Source: Bosea beijingensis
GTDB lineage: Bacteria; Pseudomonadota; Alphaproteobacteria; Rhizobiales; Beijerinckiaceae
Length of the DNA: 64,000 nucleotides
NCBI RefSeq assembly: GCF_030758975.1
Contig: NZ_CP132359.1
Span: 2,889,366 to 2,953,365 of the forward strand
Reading direction: 5' to 3'
A program made the translations under genes and the position numbers. How positions within the stretch are numbered: the stretch's first letter is position 1; each line of letters begins with the position of its first letter. This document shows, piece after piece, positions 59,818-64,000 of the stretch. Under the pieces are notes generated by a model. It was not told the origin of the DNA, made no database searches, and saw only the letters and a list, made by a program, of their open reading frames with translations.

Positions 59818-61268
59818 CGCACGACCGCCGTCACCGAGGCTTCGGTCTGTGGCAGCGCGGCGAGTTCGGCGAGCGTCACCGGCTTGATCGGCGGGCGCAG
59901 GCGGTAATAGCCGGTCTCAGCCGGGGTCGCGCCGCGTGTCTCGGCGATCAGCTCGACCACGGTCGGGCCGCAGAGGCGGCCCTGGCATGGCCCCATCCCG
60001 CAGCGCAGGAAGGCCTTCATCTGGTTGGGGCCGGTGACGCCGAGGCGCTTGGCGGCATCGCGGATCTGGCCGGCGGTGACCTCCTCGCAGCGGCAGACGA
60101 TGGTCTCGTCCTTCGGTGGCGCCAGGAACTGCGGTGCCGGCTTGTAGAGCAGGTCGAGGAAGCGCCGGCCGCGCAGCTTCTTCTCCAGTTCGGCGCGGAC
60201 CGGCCCCGCCTGCCGGTCGCGCTCGGCTTCGTTCAGCTTGCCGAGCCGCGATGCCGCGCCGAAGGCTGCGATCTCGCCGCGCAGAGCCGCGCTTTCCGCG
60301 CCGCCGATGCCGGCGCCGTCGCCGGCGATCGCGATGCCCGGTACGGTCGAGGCGAACCAGGCATCGACGCGTGGCACCCAGGCGTGTTGCTCAGCATCGA
60401 AATCATGGGCGCAGCCGGCCGCGTTGGAGAAGTTGACGCTGGGTATCACGCCTTGATGCAGCAGGAGGGTGTCGCAGGCGATGGTGCCGGTGCGGCCGTT
60501 CTGCTCGAATTGCACCGTCGCCAGCTTTCCGCCGCCGGTCGCGGTCAGGCTTGTCACGCCGGCGACGAAGCGCAGCTTGCGCCGCGCGGCCAGCATCAGC
60601 TTGAGGCCCTTGGCGAAATAGGGCGAGCGCAGGAAATCGGGGATGGCGCCGAGCGCCTTCGACCAGTTGCCTTTCTGGGTCGTGTCGAGCACGGCAGCGA
60701 TCTGGCAGCCGGCGGCCGCGAGCTGACCTGCGAGCAGGTAGAGCAGGGGGCCGCAGCCGGCGATAACGGTGCGCCCCGAGGGAATCGCGCCGGCGGATTT
60801 CAGCGCGATCTGGGCGGCGCCCGCCGTCATCACGCCGGGCAGCGTCCAGCCCGGAATGGGGAAGGGACGCTCCTGCGCGCCGGTGGCGAGGATGACCTGT
60901 CGCGCGCTGATAATGCGGGCCTTGCCGTCGAGCGAGAGGCCGAGTTCGAATGTGCCGGGCGCGGTCTCGTCCGGACCGATCGACCAGACGGTGCAACGCG
61001 GCGCGTAAGTGGCTTGCGAGCGCTCGAAGCGTCCGACGATGTCGGCGCCACGCCAGTAGTCATCGCCGAGGATGGCGCGGTTCCTCACCGGCGTCGTGGT
61101 CACCGCGCGGTAGATCTGGCCGCCCGGTGCCGGGTTCTCGTCGGCGAGCAGGACGGAGAGGCCGAGCTCGGCGGCGCGAGCAGCGGCCGAGAGGCCGGCC
61201 GGGCCGGCGCCAACGATAACGAGGTCATAGCTCTCGGCGAGTTGTTCGATGCTGGCGATCGGAGTCAT
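59814..61268 (-). CDS. NAD(P)/FAD oxidoreductase with BFD-like 2Fe-2S domain
   Basis: A 484-residue flavoprotein. The FAD site is VGAGPAGLSAAA (residues 19-30), a second nucleotide-binding motif AGCGPLLYLLA is near residue 180, and the C-terminal BFD-like cluster is CRC (392, 394) ... RCGMGPCQ (423, 428). It resembles the alpha subunit of octopine/nopaline oxidase, hydrogen cyanide synthase HcnB and D-hydroxyproline dehydrogenase. It overlaps both the small 2Fe-2S gene and the flavoprotein gene by four bases. It probably carries electrons from the catalytic subunit. Confidence 0.92.
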   Translation of the reverse strand: MTPIASIEQLAESYDLVIVGAGPAGLSAAARAAELGLSVLLADENPAPGGQIYRAVTTTPVRNRAILGDDYWRGADIVGRFERSQATYAPRCTVWSIGPDETAPGTFELGLSLDGKARIISARQVILATGAQERPFPIPGWTLPGVMTAGAAQIALKSAGAIPSGRTVIAGCGPLLYLLAGQLAAAGCQIAAVLDTTQKGNWSKALGAIPDFLRSPYFAKGLKLMLAARRKLRFVAGVTSLTATGGGKLATVQFEQNGRTGTIACDTLLLHQGVIPSVNFSNAAGCAHDFDAEQHAWVPRVDAWFASTVPGIAIAGDGAGIGGAESAALRGEIAAFGAASRLGKLNEAERDRQAGPVRAELEKKLRGRRFLDLLYKPAPQFLAPPKDETIVCRCEEVTAGQIRDAAKRLGVTGPNQMKAFLRCGMGPCQGRLCGPTVVELIAETRGATPAETGYYRLRPPIKPVTLAELAALPQTEASVTAVVR

Positions 61269-61573
61269 TCCGCGGCCTCCGTCAGATGGCGGCGGCCATG
61301 CTGGGTCTCGATGCGCATGCCCTCCGCGAGCGGAACGAGGCAGCCCTGCCGGTTGCCGATGCCGTCGATGACGACGAGGCAGTCGAAGCAGACGCCCATC
61401 AGGCAATAGGGCGCGCGCGGCGTATCCGAGACCGGGGTCTCGCGGCAGGCGGTGATGCCGTTGGTCAGCAGGGCGGCGGCGACCGTGTCGCCCGCCCGCG
61501 CCGTCATCGGCCGGCCGTCGAAGGTGAAGCTCAGCTCCCCGCTCGCAGCAAGGTCAGCTATGGGCCGGAACAT
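61265..61573 (-). CDS. Small 2Fe-2S ferredoxin-like subunit
   Basis: A 102-residue protein with a plant-type 2Fe-2S pattern: Cys57, Cys62, Cys65 and Cys78 (PYCLMGVCFDC ... GC), plus Cys43. It corresponds to the gamma/small subunit of octopine-oxidase-like and hydroxyproline-dehydrogenase-like complexes. The start at 61573 (MFRPIADL) overlaps the upstream flavoprotein gene by 20 bases. Confidence 0.9.
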   Translation of the reverse strand: MFRPIADLAASGELSFTFDGRPMTARAGDTVAAALLTNGITACRETPVSDTPRAPYCLMGVCFDCLVVIDGIGNRQGCLVPLAEGMRIETQHGRRHLTEAAE

Positions 61574-62681
61574 GGAACCTCCGCGCGGTGAAGCTGGCGA
61601 CGCTGTCGGGCAAGACGCCGGCAAGGATCGCCGGAGCGAGCGTCAGGGCATGATTGGCGGCGAGCGTCACACCGGAATGGCAGGTGACGACGAAGGCGCC
61701 GGGATGGGTCACGGACTGGTCGTAGATCGGGAAGCCGTCGGGGCTCATCACGCGCAAGGCCGACCAGGTGCGGACGACGTTGAGGCCGGCGAGGCGCGGG
61801 AACATCCTCACCGCCCGTTCCGCCATGGTCGTGAGGATTGGCTGGCCAACGACGGTGTCGAAGCCCCGATCCTCCTGGCTGTCGCCGATCATCACGCCGC
61901 CCTCGTCGGTCTGGCGGACCGTGACCATCGGGTTGTGCAGGAAAGGCTCGGTCTTCTCGGTGACGATGATCTGGCCCTTGCTGGGCTTCACCGGCGCGTC
62001 GAGCCCGACCATGGGCGCGAGCCGCGCATTGCCGAGACCGGCGCAGAGCACGATTTTGCCGGCGCGCATCTCGCCCCAGGGGCCGGTGATGGCGAAGCCG
62101 CCATCCCGGGGGACGATGCTCTCGACCGGGCTGTTCGGGCGGTAGTCGACGCCGCGCCGTACCGTCGCCTCGCGCAAAGCCCGGAACAGCTTCAACGAAT
62201 TCACATGGCCGTCGAGCGGGGAATAGAGCGAGCCGACCACGTCCTTGCCGATCGCGGGCAGGCGCCGCTTCGTTTCGGCATGGTCGAGCACCTCATAGGG
62301 GAAATCGGTGAGCGGCCGGCTGTTATGGAGGCGGCGCATCGCGTCGACGCGCTTGTCGAGCTCGTCCTGCGAGAGGCAGAGCATGAAGCCGCCGGGCTGG
62401 CTATGGGCGACGTCGATGCCGGTCTCGCCTGCCAGCGACGCGGCCAACTCGTGCCAGGCATCGGCGGAGCGGCGCGACCAGAGCGCGTAGTCGGGCATGC
62501 CGAAGCCCTTGGACTGCACCCAGACCAGCGCGAAATTGCCGCGCGAGGCCCGCAACGCGGTGTCGCCCTCGTCGAGGATCGCGACCTTGGCGCCGTTGCG
62601 GGCGAGGCCGAGCGCGATGGCGCCGCCGACCACGCCGCCGCCGATCACGGCGACATCGGGTTCTCTGATGGTGGTGGACAC
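61554..62681 (-). CDS. D-amino-acid-oxidase-fold flavoprotein (first copy)
   Basis: A 375-residue FAD-dependent oxidoreductase with AVIGGGVVGGAIALGLARNG (residues about 11-30), ASRGNFALVWVQSKGFG and C-terminal VVTCHSGVTLAANHA. It is of the same fold and length as the protein encoded at 58690 but clearly divergent. It lies five bases after a permease gene and before the 2Fe-2S gene. It may be an alternative beta subunit or act on a second substrate. Confidence 0.9.
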   Translation of the reverse strand: MSTTIREPDVAVIGGGVVGGAIALGLARNGAKVAILDEGDTALRASRGNFALVWVQSKGFGMPDYALWSRRSADAWHELAASLAGETGIDVAHSQPGGFMLCLSQDELDKRVDAMRRLHNSRPLTDFPYEVLDHAETKRRLPAIGKDVVGSLYSPLDGHVNSLKLFRALREATVRRGVDYRPNSPVESIVPRDGGFAITGPWGEMRAGKIVLCAGLGNARLAPMVGLDAPVKPSKGQIIVTEKTEPFLHNPMVTVRQTDEGGVMIGDSQEDRGFDTVVGQPILTTMAERAVRMFPRLAGLNVVRTWSALRVMSPDGFPIYDQSVTHPGAFVVTCHSGVTLAANHALTLAPAILAGVLPDSVASFTARRFHVPAHS

Positions 62682-62686
62682 TGGCG

Positions 62687-63487
62687 TCAGCCTTTTCCGG
62701 TTCCGACGAACAGCCGGTCGAGCCCGAACAGCCTGTCCAGCGCCATCAGCAGGATGGCGGTCAGGGCAATCAGGCAGGCGGAGACGGCTGCGATGAGCGG
62801 GTCGATATTGTCCTGGATGTAGAGGAACATCCGGACCGGGAGCGTGGTGGTGGCGGGCGAGGCGATGAAGACGGTCATCGTCACTTCGTCGAAGGAGTTG
62901 ATCGCGGCGAGCAGCCAGCCCGAGACGACGCCGGGCAGGATCAGCGGCAGCGTCACGCGCCGGAAGACGACGGCCGGGCTTGCGCCGAGCGAGATCGCGG
63001 CGTGCTCGATGCGCCGGTCGATGCCGTAGGAGGCGGCGAGCACGAGCCGGAGCGCGAAGGGAAAGATCACGATGATATGGCTCAGCACCAGCCCGAGGAA
63101 GGTCCCGGAGAGGCCGATCTGCGTGAAGAAGCGCAGGAAGGCGATGCCTAGCACGACATGGGGGACCATCAGCGGCGACATGAACAAGGCGGTCATCGCC
63201 TCGCGCCCGGGGAAGCGGTAGCGGGCGATGGCGAGTGCGGCGGGAACGGCGAGCCCGATCGCGACGGTGGAGGAGAGTGCTGCGAGCCAGAGCGAGTCGC
63301 GGAAGGCGCGCAGGAACTCGGGATAATCCAGAATCGCCTTGAACCAGCGCAGGCTCCAGACCCGTCCCGGCAAGGAGAGATAGCCTTCCGGCGTGAAGGC
63401 GACGAGGCAGACCACGACCAGCGGCGCCAGCATGAAGACGACGAAGAGCGTGTGGAACAGGATGGCGAAGGGACCGTTGCGGCTCAT
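62687..63487 (-). CDS. Spermidine/putrescine-type ABC permease (PotC-like)
   Basis: A 266-residue permease with six helices and the EAA loop IEHAAISLGASPAVVFRRV. It overlaps the PotB-like gene by four bases and is five bases before the flavoprotein gene, linking import to oxidation. Confidence 0.94.
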   Translation of the reverse strand: MSRNGPFAILFHTLFVVFMLAPLVVVCLVAFTPEGYLSLPGRVWSLRWFKAILDYPEFLRAFRDSLWLAALSSTVAIGLAVPAALAIARYRFPGREAMTALFMSPLMVPHVVLGIAFLRFFTQIGLSGTFLGLVLSHIIVIFPFALRLVLAASYGIDRRIEHAAISLGASPAVVFRRVTLPLILPGVVSGWLLAAINSFDEVTMTVFIASPATTTLPVRMFLYIQDNIDPLIAAVSACLIALTAILLMALDRLFGLDRLFVGTGKG

Positions 63488-64000
63488 TCGAACACCTGCG
63501 AATAGCGGCGCTCGACCAGCCGGTTTGTGCCGACGGTGAGGATGACCAGGGCGGCGAGCAGGAGCACGGCGACGGCGGCGCCGAGCGGCCAGTTCAGCGT
63601 ATTCAGGAACTCGTCATAGGCGAGCGTCGCCGCGACCTTGAGCCGCCGGCCGCCGATGATCGCGGGGGAGGCGAAGGCGCTCGCCGCCAGCGCGAAGACG
63701 ATGATCGAGCCCGAGAGGATGCCCGGCACGATCTGCGGCAGGATCACGCGGCGCCAGATGGTCAGGCGCGAGGCGCCGAGCGAGAGCGCGGCATTCTCGA
63801 TCTGCGGATCGAGCCGCTGCAGCGAGGCCCAGACCGCGAGGATCATGAAGGGGATCAGCACATGGACGAGCGCGATCACCACGCCGGTCTCGGTGAACAT
63901 GAATTCGAGCGGTTGGCCGATCAGGCCGAGCGCCATCAGCCCCCGGTTGACGAGGCCGTTCGAGCCCAGGAGTAGCGCCCAACCGAGCGTGCGGGCGACA
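63484..64000 (-). CDS. Spermidine/putrescine-type ABC permease (PotB-like), partial
   Basis: The C-terminal 171 codons of a permease that continues beyond the right edge. The frame is open to the last base; residues VARTLGWALLLGSNGLVN precede the first internal Met (63936), as in PotB proteins. The EAA loop IENAALSLGASRLTIWRRV is complete. The ATPase and binding-protein genes should lie to the right of the window. Confidence 0.9.
   Translation of the reverse strand, partial: VARTLGWALLLGSNGLVNRGLMALGLIGQPLEFMFTETGVVIALVHVLIPFMILAVWASLQRLDPQIENAALSLGASRLTIWRRVILPQIVPGILSGSIIVFALAASAFASPAIIGGRRLKVAATLAYDEFLNTLNWPLGAAVAVLLLAALVILTVGTNRLVERRYSQVFE

Noticed and set aside
1..64000. tRNA, rRNA, CRISPR array, prophage or insertion sequence
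   Set aside because: I saw no T-loop-containing cloverleaf, no rRNA-like sequence, no regularly spaced repeat array, and no integrase, transposase or phage structural gene.

Overview
The window is GC-rich DNA typical of an alphaproteobacterium of the order Hyphomicrobiales (Rhizobiales). Supporting signs are the general amino-acid transporter genes aapJ/aapQ/aapM, a DUF1134 (EipA-type) envelope protein, an Omp25/Omp31-type barrel, short palindromic intergenic repeats of the rhizobial kind, and several ABC importers, each next to its own regulator. A Bosea-like genus is my best guess, but the sequence alone does not prove it. I see no tRNA, rRNA, insertion sequence, integrase, phage gene or CRISPR array. 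No gene-free stretch exceeds about 270 bases.

Layout. 0-10.6 kb is mostly housekeeping: MsrQ, a HAD phosphatase, a saccharopine-dehydrogenase-like enzyme with an Lrp regulator, two secreted proteins of unknown role, an HPP/CBS membrane protein broken by a frameshift, IlvD with a divergent LysR regulator, and a lone CoA-transferase subunit A. 10.8-18.3 kb holds an RpiR regulator divergent from a complete Dpp-type peptide importer plus an alpha/beta hydrolase. 18.5-23.1 kb has an outer-membrane barrel, a convergent response regulator/histidine kinase pair, a DUF1134 protein and a DUF374 acyltransferase-like protein. 23.2-30.4 kb has aapM-aapQ-aapJ (no aapP), a divergent kinase/regulator pair, a secreted HbpS/GlcG-like protein and an ankyrin protein. 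30.5-36.7 kb has a TauE exporter, then a DeoR regulator and a PhnDCEE-type importer overlapped by a HAD phosphatase. 36.9-41.7 kb is a GntR regulator, a 2-hydroxyacid dehydrogenase and a polar amino-acid importer. 41.7-47.9 kb (minus strand) is a LysR regulator and a spermidine/putrescine-type importer with a fused permease, followed by a creatininase-family hydrolase and RidA. 48.0-57.0 kb is a sugar-type importer operon containing an argininosuccinate-lyase-like enzyme, a PfkB kinase and a SIS-domain enzyme, with a divergent ROK regulator. 57.0-64.0 kb is a minus-strand operon of Pot-type permeases, two D-amino-acid-oxidase-fold flavoproteins, a 2Fe-2S protein, a BFD-type flavoprotein, RidA and an acyl-CoA dehydrogenase. 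It runs off the right edge.

How the genes work together. About seven ABC importers lie in roughly 52 kb, most of them translationally coupled to one or more catabolic enzymes and flanked by a dedicated regulator, so the region reads as a set of substrate-specific scavenging modules. The best candidates for undescribed pathways are (i) the sugar importer + lyase + kinase + SIS operon (47986-57019), (ii) the PhnDCEE + HAD + DeoR module (31429-36692), and (iii) the right-end split-oxidase operon with two flavoprotein subunits and a RidA protein.
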